Origin: Bacillota bacterium
GTDB taxonomy: Bacteria > Bacillota > Sulfobacillia > RBS10-35 > Bu92
Length of the DNA stretch: 55,775 nt
Assembly: GCA_014896375.1 (NCBI GenBank)
Contig: JADBKN010000064.1
Span: 1 to 55,775 of the forward strand
Direction of reading: 5' to 3'
The position numbers and the translations under genes were made by a program. The notes beneath the pieces were generated by a model. The model searched no databases and had not been told where the DNA came from. It saw only the letters and a program-made list of their open reading frames with translations. Each line of letters begins with the position of its first letter. Position 1 is the first letter of the stretch. Shown one piece after another: positions 9,021-18,209 of this stretch.

Positions 9021-10133
9021 ATGAACCGCGTCATCCGGATCCTCATGGCCGCGCTGGGCGGCGTGGCGGGATACTACCTCAGCGTCGAGTGGCTCTACGT
9101 CTTCCCCGCGTTCGGCGTCACCTTCAACACGTGGGAGGCCGCGGGGTTCGTCGTCCTCTTCACCGCGGCCGGTTTCGCCGCGCTCTACGCGCTGGCGCCG
9201 GCGGTCACGGACGGCATCGTGCAGTTCGTGCGCTGGATGGAGCAGCGCCTCTTCCGCATCCCGGCCGGCGAGATGGCGTTCGGGGCCCTGGGTGTCGTAT
9301 TCGGACTCATTATGGCTTTCCTACTCGGCCCCTCGCTCGCCAAGATCCCGACGGTCGGCAACTACCTGCCGGCGATCACCAGCCTCTTCCTGGGGTATCT
9401 CGGCTGGACCGTCGCCGTCCGGAAGCGGGAGGACCTCATGCAGCTCGTGCCGCTGGCGCGGCTGCGGGACGGCGTCTCCGCCGCGGCGGCCACCAAGGCG
9501 GCCGCCGAGCCGGCGGAGGGCGGCTCCTATAAGGTTCTCGACACAAGCGCGATCATCGACGGCCGCATCGTCGACCTCTGCCGCACGGGCTTCCTTGAGG
9601 GCGTGCTCGTGGTGCCGCGCTTCGTGCTCGACGAGCTGCGCCACATCGCGGACTCTTCGGACCCGCTGCGGCGCAACCGCGGCCGGCGCGGCCTGGACGT
9701 GCTCAACACGCTGCAGAGCGACCTGCAAATGCCTGTGGTGATCGACGAGCGCGAGGTCAAGGGCGCCGACGAGGTCGACACGAAGCTCCTCATCCTCGCG
9801 CGCGAGATCGGCGGCAAGGTGCTGACGAACGACTTCAACCTGAGTAAGGTCGCGCAGGTGCAGGGCGTGCCCGTCCTCAACATCAACGAGCTGGCGAACG
9901 CCCTCAAGCCTGTGGTGCTGCCCGGGGAGGGCATGACGGTGCAGATCCTGCGCGAGGGCAAGGAGCCCGGCCAGGGCGTCGGCTTCCTCGACGACGGCAC
10001 GATGGTCGTGGTGGACGGCGGCAAGCGCCACGTCGGCGAGACGATCGACGTGGAGGTCACGAGCGTGCTGCAGACGAACGCCGGGCGCATGATCTTCGCC
10101 AAGGCCCGGCAAGTGGTGGCGCAGGCCAATTAA
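9021..10133 (+). CDS. Membrane-anchored PIN/TRAM domain protein (YacL-type)
   Basis: 370-aa protein of the YacL family: about four hydrophobic segments in the first 135 residues, then a PIN-fold nuclease-like domain beginning VLDTSAIIDGRI with the acidic residues expected of the fold. A C-terminal TRAM domain (GMTVQILREGKEPGQGVGF onward) is a likely RNA-binding module. Its physiological substrate is not established. ATG 9021 follows GAAGGGAGGTGA. A weak promoter-like CATAAT (8992-8997) lies upstream. Its stop TAA overlaps the apparent start of ispDF. Confidence 0.9.
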   Translation: MNRVIRILMAALGGVAGYYLSVEWLYVFPAFGVTFNTWEAAGFVVLFTAAGFAALYALAPAVTDGIVQFVRWMEQRLFRIPAGEMAFGALGVVFGLIMAFLLGPSLAKIPTVGNYLPAITSLFLGYLGWTVAVRKREDLMQLVPLARLRDGVSAAAATKAAAEPAEGGSYKVLDTSAIIDGRIVDLCRTGFLEGVLVVPRFVLDELRHIADSSDPLRRNRGRRGLDVLNTLQSDLQMPVVIDEREVKGADEVDTKLLILAREIGGKVLTNDFNLSKVAQVQGVPVLNINELANALKPVVLPGEGMTVQILREGKEPGQGVGFLDDGTMVVVDGGKRHVGETIDVEVTSVLQTNAGRMIFAKARQVVAQAN

Positions 10134-11433
10134 CGCCTGGGCGATCGTCCCGGGTGCCGGGGAGGGCCGCCGGCTCGGTGCCGGGACGCCGAAGGCGTGG
10201 GTGCCGGTGGCCGGGCGGCCGCTCGCGGCGCATGCGGTGGCCGCCCTGGCGCGCCATCCGCGCGTGGAGGGGATCGTCTTCGCGGCGCCCCCCGGCGCGG
10301 CGGCGGAGGCGCGCGCGGCGCTGGAGCCGCACGCGCGCGGGGCCGTTCTGCGCGTGGTGGAGGGCGGGGCGGAGCGGGCCGAGTCCGTGCGCCGGGCGCT
10401 GGAGGCCGTGCCGCAGGAGGCGGCGCTCGTGCTCGTGCACGACGCCGCGCGCCCCTTCCTGCCGGCGGAGGTCGTGGAGCGCGTGCTGGATGCCGCCCTG
10501 CGCCACGGCGCGGCGGCGCCGGCGCTGGATGTGGTCGACACGGTGCTGGAGCGCGAGGGCGGCCGCGTGACGGGGGCGCTCGACCGCCGCCGGCTGGCGG
10601 CTGTGCAGACGCCGCAGGCCTTCCGCGCGCCTCTGCTGCGTGCGGCGCACGCCTGGGCGGAGGCGGCGGGCCTGGCGGCGGCGGTCACGGACGATGCCGG
10701 CCTCGTCTATCGATATCTGCAGCACCGGGGCGCGGCGGTTGCGGGCGGCGCGGGTGCGGCGGGCGCCAGCGCGGCGGGCGGCGCGAGCGCGGCGGGCATG
10801 AATGCCGCGGGCGGCCCGGCGCCGGAGGCGGAGGTGGCGCTCGTGCCGGGGGATCCGATCCTACGCAAGGTCACGTCTCCCGAGGACCTCGCCTGGGCGC
10901 GCGAGACGGCCGGGGATCCGCCTGCGGCCTTCGATGTGCGCGTCGGCTTCGGCATCGACGTGCACCGCTTCGCCGAGGGGCGGCGCCTGGTGCTCGGCGG
11001 CGTGGAGATCCCGCACCCGCGCGGCCTCCTCGGGCATTCGGACGCGGACTGCGTGGCGCACGCCGTGATGGACGCGCTGCTCGGCGCAGCGGCGCTCGGC
11101 GACATCGGCGCCCTCTTCCCGGACGACGATCCCGCCTACGCCGGCGCCGACAGCCTCGAGCTCCTCGCCGAGGTGCGGCGCCGCGTCGAGGCCGCGGGCT
11201 TCGCCGTGCGCCACGTCGACGTCATGGTGCTCGCGCAGGAGCCGCGGCTGCGGCCGCACGCGGAGGCGATGCGCACGCGCCTCGCGGGCGCGCTGGGCGT
11301 GGAGCCCGAGCGCGTGAGCATCAAGGCCACGACCGCCGAGGGCCTCGGCGCCGTGGGGCGCGGCGAGGGCGTGCGCGCGGAGGCCGTGGCCACGCTCATC
11401 CGCTGGCAGCCGCGTGGTAAACTAGGCATCTGA
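10129..11433 (+). CDS. ispDF: IspD-IspF fusion (MEP isoprenoid pathway), apparent non-ATG start
   Basis: Bifunctional enzyme of the methylerythritol phosphate pathway. The IspD part has the nucleotide-binding PGAGEGRRLG segment, VHDAARPFL, VQTPQAF and VTDDAG. The IspF part has FGIDVHRF, GHSDADCVAHAVMDALLG and KATTAEGLG. An Ala/Gly-rich insert of about 30 residues sits late in IspD. The PGAGEGRRLG segment is upstream of the first in-frame GTG (10201); an in-frame stop is at 10090-10092 and no ATG/GTG/TTG/CTG lies between, so the best start is ATT 10129, overlapping the TAA of the previous gene. A missed indel is the alternative. IspE, the intermediate step, is not here. Confidence 0.92.
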   Translation: MNAWAIVPGAGEGRRLGAGTPKAWVPVAGRPLAAHAVAALARHPRVEGIVFAAPPGAAAEARAALEPHARGAVLRVVEGGAERAESVRRALEAVPQEAALVLVHDAARPFLPAEVVERVLDAALRHGAAAPALDVVDTVLEREGGRVTGALDRRRLAAVQTPQAFRAPLLRAAHAWAEAAGLAAAVTDDAGLVYRYLQHRGAAVAGGAGAAGASAAGGASAAGMNAAGGPAPEAEVALVPGDPILRKVTSPEDLAWARETAGDPPAAFDVRVGFGIDVHRFAEGRRLVLGGVEIPHPRGLLGHSDADCVAHAVMDALLGAAALGDIGALFPDDDPAYAGADSLELLAEVRRRVEAAGFAVRHVDVMVLAQEPRLRPHAEAMRTRLAGALGVEPERVSIKATTAEGLGAVGRGEGVRAEAVATLIRWQPRGKLGI

Positions 11434-11487
11434 ACCCCGCGGCGCGGGCGCGCCCGCGGGCGTACACCGTGGAAGAGGCGTGGTCGC

Positions 11488-12975
11488 ATGGCGGAGCTTC
11501 GTCTCTACAACACCCTCACGCGGCGCGTGGAGCCCTTTGTGCCGCGCACGCCGGGCCGGGCGACGATGTACACCTGCGGCCCCACCGTCTACGACTACAC
11601 GCACATCGGCCACCTGCGCCCGGCTCTGGTGAGCGACGTGCTCGCCCGCTGGCTGCGCCGGCTGGGCTACTCCGTGCTCTACATCTCGAACTTCACCGAC
11701 ATCGACGACCGCATCATCGAGCGCGCGCAGCGGGAGGGCGTGGGCTACCGCGACGTGGCGGAGCGCTACATCGCGGACTATCTGGAGAACATGCGCGTGC
11801 TGGGCATCGACCAGGTCGACCGCTACGTCCGCGCCACCGACCACATCCCGCAGATCATCCGCATGATCGAGGCTCTCGTGGAGAGGGGCTTCGCCTATCC
11901 GCTCGACGGCGACGTCTACTTCGACGTCACGCGCGACCCGGACTACGGCAAGCTCAGCGGCCGCTCCCTGGACCAGATGATGGCCGGCGCGCGCGTGAAG
12001 GTCGATGAGCGCAAGCGCAACCCGATGGACTTCGCCCTCTGGAAGGCGGCGAAGCCCGGGGAGCCGGCCTGGCCCAGCCCCTGGGGCCCCGGCCGCCCCG
12101 GCTGGCACATCGAGTGCTCCGCCATGACGCTCGAATACCTCGGCAGCGGCCTCGACATCCACGCCGGCGGCGACGATCTCATCTTCCCGCACCATGAGAA
12201 CGAGATCGCGCAGTCGGAGTGCTTCACGGGCGAGGCGCCCTTCGCGCGCTACTGGCTGCACAACGCCATGGTGCAGATCAACGAGGAGAAGATGTCGAAG
12301 TCGCTCGGCAACATCGTCGCGCTGCGCGACCTCGTCCGGCGCTATCCGGCGCCGGTCCTGCGCATGTTCATCCTCTCCACGCACTACCGCAAGCCCCTCA
12401 ACTACTCCGAGGAGGCCCTCGAGGAGGCGCGCCGCGCGTGGGAGCGGCTCGCGAACGCGCGGGAGGCGGTGGCGGCCGCCCTGCGGGCGGCGCCGCCCGC
12501 GGGCGGGCCGCAGGGCGCCGCGGGGGCGCCGGACGGAGCGGCTCCCCAGCCTGCCGCCCAAGGGGCGGAGGAGCTCGCGCGCGCCGCGGAGGAGGCGCGG
12601 GCGGCCTTCGCGGCCGCCATGAACGAGGACCTGAACACGCCCCTGGCTCTCGCGGCGCTCTTCGACCTCGCGCGCGCCGCGAACAGCGCGCTCGTCGCGC
12701 CGGGCGCGCGCGGCGCCTCGCCGGAGGCGCTGCGCGCGGCGCTCGCCGCCTTTGACGAGCTCGGCGGCGTGCTCGGCCTCTGGACGGGCGCGACCGCCGC
12801 GCCCGCTCGGGACGGCATCGCCGACCGCCTCGTGGAGATCCTCGTGCGGCTGCGCTCGGAGGCGCGCGCGGCGCGCGACTGGTCGCTGGCGGACCGCATA
12901 CGCGATGACCTCGCCTCGGTGGGCGTGGTGCTGGAGGATCTGCCGCAGGGGACGCGCTGGAAGTGGCAGGCGTGA
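11488..12975 (+). CDS. cysS: Cysteinyl-tRNA synthetase
   Basis: Class I synthetase charging tRNA-Cys. The 495-aa protein has the HIGH signature (YTHIGHLRP near residue 38), the zinc-site C/H residues (CGPTVYDYTH; HIECSAM; HHENEIAQSE), the KMSKS loop (EEKMSKSLGN near residue 268) and the C-terminal anticodon-binding helices. A Pro/Ala/Gly-rich insert of about 40 residues (near 335-370) lies between the connective and anticodon-binding parts, longer than usual. Only 54 bp separate it from ispDF and no T-box leader fits there. The stop overlaps the rlmB start. Confidence 0.97.
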   Translation: MAELRLYNTLTRRVEPFVPRTPGRATMYTCGPTVYDYTHIGHLRPALVSDVLARWLRRLGYSVLYISNFTDIDDRIIERAQREGVGYRDVAERYIADYLENMRVLGIDQVDRYVRATDHIPQIIRMIEALVERGFAYPLDGDVYFDVTRDPDYGKLSGRSLDQMMAGARVKVDERKRNPMDFALWKAAKPGEPAWPSPWGPGRPGWHIECSAMTLEYLGSGLDIHAGGDDLIFPHHENEIAQSECFTGEAPFARYWLHNAMVQINEEKMSKSLGNIVALRDLVRRYPAPVLRMFILSTHYRKPLNYSEEALEEARRAWERLANAREAVAAALRAAPPAGGPQGAAGAPDGAAPQPAAQGAEELARAAEEARAAFAAAMNEDLNTPLALAALFDLARAANSALVAPGARGASPEALRAALAAFDELGGVLGLWTGATAAPARDGIADRLVEILVRLRSEARAARDWSLADRIRDDLASVGVVLEDLPQGTRWKWQA

Positions 12976-13778
12976 AGAAGGGCGACCCCCTCAGCGCCGG
13001 CAGCCCGTGGCGCGGGGCGCGGCGCGCGCAGGCCGCGGGCGTGCGGGAGATCGCCGTACCCGGGCGGCACCCGGCGGAGGAGGCGCTGGCCGCCGGCCGC
13101 GCGCGCCGCCTTCTCTTGGCCGAGGGCCGGCGCGACTCACGTTTGCGGGCCCTCGTACAGCAGGCGGAGGCGGCCGGCGTGCCTGTGGAGATCGTGCCGC
13201 CCGCGGAGCTCGAGCGCCTCTCGGCCGGAGCGCGCCACCAGGGCGTGGTGGCGCTGGCCGAACCCTACCCGACGGTCGAGCTGGACGACCTCCTCGACCT
13301 CGCCCGCCGGCGCGGCCAGCCGGCGCTGCTCGTCGTGGCTGCGGGCGTCGAGGATCCGCGCAACCTGGGCGCCATCGCGCGCAGCGCGGAAGGCGCGGGG
13401 GCGCACGGCCTCGTCGTCCCGGCGCGGCGCGCCGCGCCGCTCTCCCCCACCGCCGCCAAGGCCGCCGCGGGGGCGCTCGAGCACCTGCCGGTGGCCGTCG
13501 TGCCGAACGCCGCGCGCGCGTTGGACGAGTTGAAGGCGGCCGGCATATGGATCTACGGAACGGATCCGGCGGCGCCGCGGGTCTACTGGGAGGTCGACTG
13601 GACCGCGCCGGCGGCGATCGTCATCGGCGGGGAGGGAGCGGGCCTCTCGCGCCTCGTGCGCGAGTCTTGCGACGAACTTGTACGCATACCCATGAACGGG
13701 CGGGTCTCGTCCTTGAATGCGTCGGCGGCGGCGGCCATCCTTTTGTATGAGGCCGTGCGCCAGCGCGCCTTGCGTTGA
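12972..13778 (+). CDS. rlmB: 23S rRNA (guanosine-2'-O-)methyltransferase RlmB / TrmH family
   Basis: SPOUT-class 2'-O-methyltransferase. The 268-aa product has an N-terminal L30e-like substrate-binding domain (VPGRHPAEEAL) and the SpoU catalytic domain with motif 1 (EDPRNLGAIARSAEGAG), motif 2 (IGGEGAGLS) and motif 3 (IPMNGRVSSLNASAAAAI). Start GTG 12972 overlaps the cysS stop (GTGA); GTG 12963 is an equally open alternative. cysS-rlmB-(NYN)-sigH is a common Bacillota order; here the NYN/YacP gene is absent between rlmB and sigH. Confidence 0.92.
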   Translation: MKKGDPLSAGSPWRGARRAQAAGVREIAVPGRHPAEEALAAGRARRLLLAEGRRDSRLRALVQQAEAAGVPVEIVPPAELERLSAGARHQGVVALAEPYPTVELDDLLDLARRRGQPALLVVAAGVEDPRNLGAIARSAEGAGAHGLVVPARRAAPLSPTAAKAAAGALEHLPVAVVPNAARALDELKAAGIWIYGTDPAAPRVYWEVDWTAPAAIVIGGEGAGLSRLVRESCDELVRIPMNGRVSSLNASAAAAILLYEAVRQRALR

Positions 13779-13804
13779 CCGGCGCGCCGGCTTTGGCCTA
13801 TACT
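13775..13804 (+). promoter_or_regulatory. Promoter for sigH
   Basis: TTGACC (13775-13780) and TATACT (13799-13804) with an 18-bp spacer, overlapping the end of rlmB and 62 bp before the sigH start. It looks like a sigma-A-type promoter. Confidence 0.7.
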
Positions 13805-13866
13805 AGCGCCGCTGTCGGGTGCGCAAGACAAGCCTGGAAGCCGGCGGAATCGGGAGGCGGTGCGGG

Positions 13867-14526
13867 GTGGCGGTGAACCCGAACGTCCAGCTGTACGGCG
13901 GGTTCGAGGATCTCGCCGACGAAGACGTCGTCGCGGCCGCGCGCGAAGGGGACACCGCGGCGCTGGAGTACCTCATCACGAAGTACAAGAACTTCGTGCG
14001 CGCCAAGGCCCGGTCCTACTTCCTCATCGGCGCGGACCGGGAGGACATCATCCAGGAGGGCATGATCGGCCTCTACAAGGCCATCCGCGACTTCCGCAGC
14101 GACAAGCTGTCGTCCTTCCGCGCGTTTGCGGAGCTGTGCATCACGCGGCAGATCATCACCGCCATCAAGACGGCCACGCGCCAGAAGCACATCCCCCTCA
14201 ACTCGTACGTGTCGCTCAACAAGCCCATCTACGACGAGGACTCGGACCGCACGCTGCTCGACGTGATCTCGGGCGCGAAGGTCAGCGACCCGGAAGACCT
14301 CGTCATCAGCCGCGAGGAGTTCGGCGACATCGAACAAAAGATGGGCGAGATCCTCAGCGACCTGGAATGGCGCGTGCTCATGGCCTACCTGGACGGCAAG
14401 TCGTACCAGGAGATCGCGGACAGCCTGGAGCGCCACGTGAAGTCGATCGACAACGCCCTGCAGCGCGTGAAGCGCAAGCTGGAGCGCTATCTGGAGACGC
14501 GGCGCCTCGACGACTCGGCGAGGTAG
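13867..14526 (+). CDS. sigH: RNA polymerase sigma factor SigH (sigma-30 type)
   Basis: 219-aa sigma-70-family factor, the same size as Bacillus SigH, which directs transition-state and early sporulation genes. Region 2 is clear (ALEYLITKYKNFVRAKARSY, then DIIQEGMIGLYKAIRDF with RAFAELCITRQIITAI), and region 4 ends the protein (YQEIADSLERHVKSIDNALQR). The open frame extends to 13819, but GTG 13867 is preceded by GGGAGG at 9 nt and gives the family's N-terminus. Its presence does not prove sporulation; SigH homologues occur in non-sporulating Bacillota. The antiporter starts 1 nt after its stop. Confidence 0.93.
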   Translation: MAVNPNVQLYGGFEDLADEDVVAAAREGDTAALEYLITKYKNFVRAKARSYFLIGADREDIIQEGMIGLYKAIRDFRSDKLSSFRAFAELCITRQIITAIKTATRQKHIPLNSYVSLNKPIYDEDSDRTLLDVISGAKVSDPEDLVISREEFGDIEQKMGEILSDLEWRVLMAYLDGKSYQEIADSLERHVKSIDNALQRVKRKLERYLETRRLDDSAR

Positions 14527-14527
14527 G

Positions 14528-15784
14528 ATGAACGGCCCCGCCGAGCACGTCCTCTTCCAAGTCGGCCTCCTCTTCCTCGCCGGCTTGGCTGCCGGCAAGG
14601 TCGCCGAGTGGCTGCGCGTCCCCGACATCGTCCTCTATCTTCTGGCCGGCATCGTGCTGGGCCCGCCGCTTCTCGGCTGGATCGACATCCCCGCCGAATC
14701 CACCCTCAGCGAGCTCATCCTCGTCTTCGGCGCCGCCTTCATGCTGTACGAGGGCGGTCGCGAGGTGGACCTGCCCATCCTCGGCCAGGTCTGGCGGACG
14801 GTCGCGCTGCTCTCCACGACGGGCGTGCTGCTCACGGCGCTGCCGGTGGCGCTGGCGGCGATGTGGCTCCTGCACCTGCCCTTCCTCGTCGCCTTTCTGC
14901 TGGCCGCCGTGCTCTCGCCCACGGACCCGGCGACGATCATCCCCATCTTCCAGCAGGTGCGCCTGCGGCCGCGGCTCGCGCAGACGGCCCAATCGGAGTC
15001 GGCCTTCAACGACGCCACAGGCTCCGTGCTCGTGGTGAGCCTGCTTTCGCTCCTCATGGCGCGGGGGCTGAGCGGCGCGGACATCGCGGCCCAGTTCGTG
15101 CTGCTCATCGCCGGCGGCATCGGCGTGGGGCTGCTCGTCGGCTTCGTGGCCTCGGCGCTCATCGCGCACGGCAGCCGCATCCCGCGCATCTTCGGGGAGA
15201 GCGAGACGGGCTCCGTCATGTCGCTCGTCATCATCATCGGCGCCTACCTTCTCGCCGAGGCCGTGGGGGCGAGCGGCTTCATGGCCGTCTTCGTGGCGGG
15301 CATCGTCAACGGCAACAAGCCCGCCTTCGGCCTGCGCGTGGAGGACGAGCACGAACGCGTCCACCGGCACTTCTTCAGCGTCAACGCGCTCATCATGCGC
15401 ATGCTGATCTTCATCCTCCTCGGCTCGCACGTGGACTTCGGCGTGCTCGGCCGCTACCTCTGGCCGCTCATGGGTGTGATGGCCGTGCTGATCTTCGTGG
15501 GGCGGCCGCTGGCCGTGCTCCTGAGCGCGGGCGTCGACCGGGCCGTGCGGTGGACGCGGAACGAGCTGCTCTTCCTCATGTGGGTGCGCGAGACGGGCGT
15601 CATCCCGGCCGCCCTGGCGGGCATCCTCACCGCCGAGCACGTGCCGCACGCCGGGCTCATCCAGGCGGCCGTCTTCGCCGCCATCCTCTCCACGCTCCTC
15701 TTGCAAGGCTCGACGACGTCCTGGGCGGCGCGCCGCCTGGGCGTGCTCGCCGGCGAGGACGGCTCCGGCGCTCAGGCCGTCTGA
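14528..15784 (+). CDS. Cation:proton antiporter (CPA1/NhaP-like)
   Basis: 418-aa integral membrane protein with about 12 hydrophobic segments. It carries CPA-family motifs: SPTDPATI near residue 136 and ESAFNDATG near residue 158, which contain the Asp residues normally involved in cation/proton exchange. It probably exchanges Na+ or K+ for H+ across the cytoplasmic membrane; the ion cannot be assigned from sequence. The ATG is 1 nt after the sigH stop, so the two genes are probably co-transcribed, an arrangement I do not recall as standard. Confidence 0.85.
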   Translation: MNGPAEHVLFQVGLLFLAGLAAGKVAEWLRVPDIVLYLLAGIVLGPPLLGWIDIPAESTLSELILVFGAAFMLYEGGREVDLPILGQVWRTVALLSTTGVLLTALPVALAAMWLLHLPFLVAFLLAAVLSPTDPATIIPIFQQVRLRPRLAQTAQSESAFNDATGSVLVVSLLSLLMARGLSGADIAAQFVLLIAGGIGVGLLVGFVASALIAHGSRIPRIFGESETGSVMSLVIIIGAYLLAEAVGASGFMAVFVAGIVNGNKPAFGLRVEDEHERVHRHFFSVNALIMRMLIFILLGSHVDFGVLGRYLWPLMGVMAVLIFVGRPLAVLLSAGVDRAVRWTRNELLFLMWVRETGVIPAALAGILTAEHVPHAGLIQAAVFAAILSTLLLQGSTTSWAARRLGVLAGEDGSGAQAV

Positions 15785-15912
15785 CGGCGCGGGCGCATGG
15801 GCTGGCTGACGCCGCCGGCGCACGGGCAGCCCGACGACGCGGGCGCACATACGGCCCGCCGCGGACGGCCATCCTGCGGCGCCGCGCCGCCGCCATCGCG
15901 GCCAAAACGCGG

Positions 15913-15942
15913 TTGCATCGCGAAACGGCCGTGTGCTATAGT
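15913..15942 (+). promoter_or_regulatory. Promoter for the tRNA cluster
   Basis: TTGCAT (15913-15918) and TATAGT (15937-15942) with an 18-bp spacer, 35 bp before the first tRNA. The preceding 128 bp after the antiporter stop is GC-rich with no gene. Confidence 0.6.
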
Positions 15943-15977
15943 AACGACTGCGATTGCGGAGCCGCACGGTGGAACGG

Positions 15978-16053
15978 GCTGGCGTAGCTCAATCGGCAGA
16001 GCATCCGCCTTGTAAGCGGAAGGTTGTCGGTTCAAGTCCGTCCGCCAGCTCCA
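15978..16053 (+). tRNA. tRNA-Thr (TGT)
   Basis: 76 nt including an encoded CCA. Acceptor GCTGGCG pairs with CGCCAGC. The D arm is GTAGCTCAATCGGCAGAGC, the anticodon loop CTTGTAA gives TGT (16011-16013), and the T arm contains GGTTCAAGTCC. Confidence 0.96.
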
Positions 16054-16068
16054 CGATGGCATCGACAT

Positions 16069-16153
16069 GGAGAGGTACCGAAGTGGCCAAACGGGGCGGT
16101 CTGTAAAACCGTTGGGTCTCCCTTCGGAGGTTCGAATCCTCCCCTCTCCACCA
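16069..16153 (+). tRNA. tRNA-Tyr (GTA)
   Basis: 85 nt including CCA, with the long variable arm of bacterial tRNA-Tyr. Acceptor GGAGAGG pairs with CCTCTCC; the anticodon loop CTGTAAA gives GTA; the T arm is GGAGGTTCGAATCCTCC. Confidence 0.96.
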
Positions 16154-16181
16154 AAAGTTTGACGGATTTCCAGCTTTATAC

Positions 16182-16259
<78 letters not shown>

Positions 16260-16264
16260 ATTTG

Positions 16265-16293
16265 GCGCCGGCACGAAGGTGCCGGCGCGTTTT
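16265..16293 (+). terminator. Intrinsic terminator after tRNA-fMet
   Basis: A perfect 10-bp stem (GCGCCGGCAC / GTGCCGGCGC) with a GAAG loop is followed by GTTTTG. It lies 6 nt after the fMet tRNA, so it probably separates the first three tRNAs from the second tRNA-Thr. Confidence 0.75.
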
Positions 16294-16343
16294 GCGAAGC
16301 GCGCTGCGGCCCGCCGGCGCGCGCCTCGCCGGCCGTTTTGCGG

Positions 16344-16419
16344 GCTGCCGTAGCTCAGTCGGCAGAGCATCTCCATGGTAAGGAGAAGGTCGCCGGTTCG
16401 ATTCCGGCCGGCAGCTCCA
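16344..16419 (+). tRNA. tRNA-Thr (GGT)
   Basis: 76 nt including CCA. Acceptor GCTGCCG pairs with CGGCAGC; the anticodon loop ATGGTAA gives GGT; the T arm is CGCCGGTTCGATTCCGGC. With the TGT isoacceptor upstream, two threonine tRNAs lie within 450 bp. Confidence 0.95.
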
Positions 16420-16430
16420 GTTTTTCGCAG

Positions 16431-16456
16431 ACGGCGCCCCTTTTGGGCGCCGTTTC
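16431..16456 (+). terminator. Intrinsic terminator after tRNA-Thr (GGT)
   Basis: A 9-bp perfect stem (ACGGCGCCC / GGGCGCCGT) with a five-base loop (CTTTT) is followed by TTCGCTT. It ends the tRNA transcript before the tuf1 promoter. Confidence 0.7.
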
Positions 16457-16475
16457 GCTTGCCGGCGCGCGCGCG

Positions 16476-16504
16476 TTGCCCCGCAGGCCGGGATTGGCTA
16501 CAAT
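16476..16504 (+). promoter_or_regulatory. Promoter for tuf1
   Basis: TTGCCC (16476-16481) and TACAAT (16499-16504) with a 17-bp spacer. The predicted start near 16511 leaves a leader of about 100 nt before tuf1. Confidence 0.65.
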
Positions 16505-16510
16505 AAGTGC

Positions 16511-16534
16511 GCTTGCCGCCCGGCAGGCTTTTTT
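16511..16534 (+). terminator. Terminator-like hairpin at the start of the tuf1 leader
   Basis: GCTTGCCG and CGGCAGGC (16511-16518 with 16521-16528, one G-T pair) form a tight stem directly followed by six T. It starts almost exactly where transcription from the 16476-16504 promoter should begin. It may be an attenuator or a back-up stop for read-through from the tRNA genes. Confidence 0.5.
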
Positions 16535-16609
16535 GGCGCGCCGTGGCGGCGTCGGAATTCGCCGCGCGCGCGGCATACTTTCCTTCGTGAAGGCGGGGGG
16601 CGCAGGCCG

Positions 16610-17797
<1,188 letters not shown>

Positions 17798-17810
17798 CGC
17801 GCCTGGGGAG

Positions 17811-17839
17811 CGGCGGGGCCGCGGCCCGGCCCCGCCGCC
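17811..17839 (+). terminator. Strong hairpin after tuf1
   Basis: An 11-bp perfect stem (GCGGCGGGGCC / GGCCCCGCCGC) with a 7-base loop lies 14 bases after the tuf1 stop. There is no T-run after it, so it may stabilise the 3' end of the mRNA rather than terminate alone. Confidence 0.45.
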
Positions 17840-17843
17840 CGCA

Positions 17844-17873
17844 TTGACAGCGCGGCCGCGCGCGTGATAGATT
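17844..17873 (+). promoter_or_regulatory. Promoter for rpmG, tRNA-Trp, secE and nusG
   Basis: TTGACA (17844-17849) and TAGATT (17868-17873) with an 18-bp spacer, 37 bp before rpmG. No other promoter is evident before nusG, so it may drive that whole unit. Confidence 0.7.
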
Positions 17874-17910
17874 ATCGTGGCCCGAGAACCCCAGGCGAGG
17901 AGGGACACCG

Positions 17911-18063
17911 GTGCGCGTCATCATCACCATGGCTTGCTCGCAGTGCAAGCGGCGCAACTACACGACGAGCAAGAACAAGAAGACCGGCGACAACTCGCGC
18001 CTGGAGCTTCGCAAGTACTGCAAGTTCTGCCGCGCGCACACCGTCCACCGCGAGACGCGCTGA
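17911..18063 (+). CDS. rpmG: 50S ribosomal protein L33 (zinc-binding form)
   Basis: 50-aa L33 with two Cys pairs (CSQCKRRNY and CKFC) forming a zinc ribbon, so this is the C+ version. The core [10 protein letters not shown] is typical. GTG 17911 is preceded by GAGGAGGGA and gives [12 protein letters not shown]; an internal ATG at residue 7 is a possible alternative. rpmG followed by tRNA-Trp, secE and nusG is a classic Bacillota arrangement. Confidence 0.95.
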   Translation: MRVIITMACSQCKRRNYTTSKNKKTGDNSRLELRKYCKFCRAHTVHRETR

Positions 18064-18108
18064 CGGGGCGCCGGCGGCTTCGGGAACCGATATCGAACAA
18101 GTTTGCAC

Positions 18109-18185
18109 AGGCCCGTAGCTCCAATTGGTAGAGCGGCGGTCTCCAAAACCGCATGTTGGGGGTTCGAATCCCTCCGGGCCTGCCA
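18109..18185 (+). tRNA. tRNA-Trp (CCA)
   Basis: 77 nt including the encoded CCA end. Acceptor AGGCCCG pairs with CGGGCCT; the anticodon loop CTCCAAA gives CCA (18143-18145); the T arm contains GGGGTTCGAATCCC. It lies between rpmG and secE, 24 nt before the secE start. Confidence 0.96.
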
Positions 18186-18209
18186 ATTTTATGCCGGGGG
18201 TATTCTTTC

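Noticed and set aside
11434-11487. T-box or other riboswitch before cysS
   Set aside because: Only 54 bp are available and no T-box core sequence or terminator is present.
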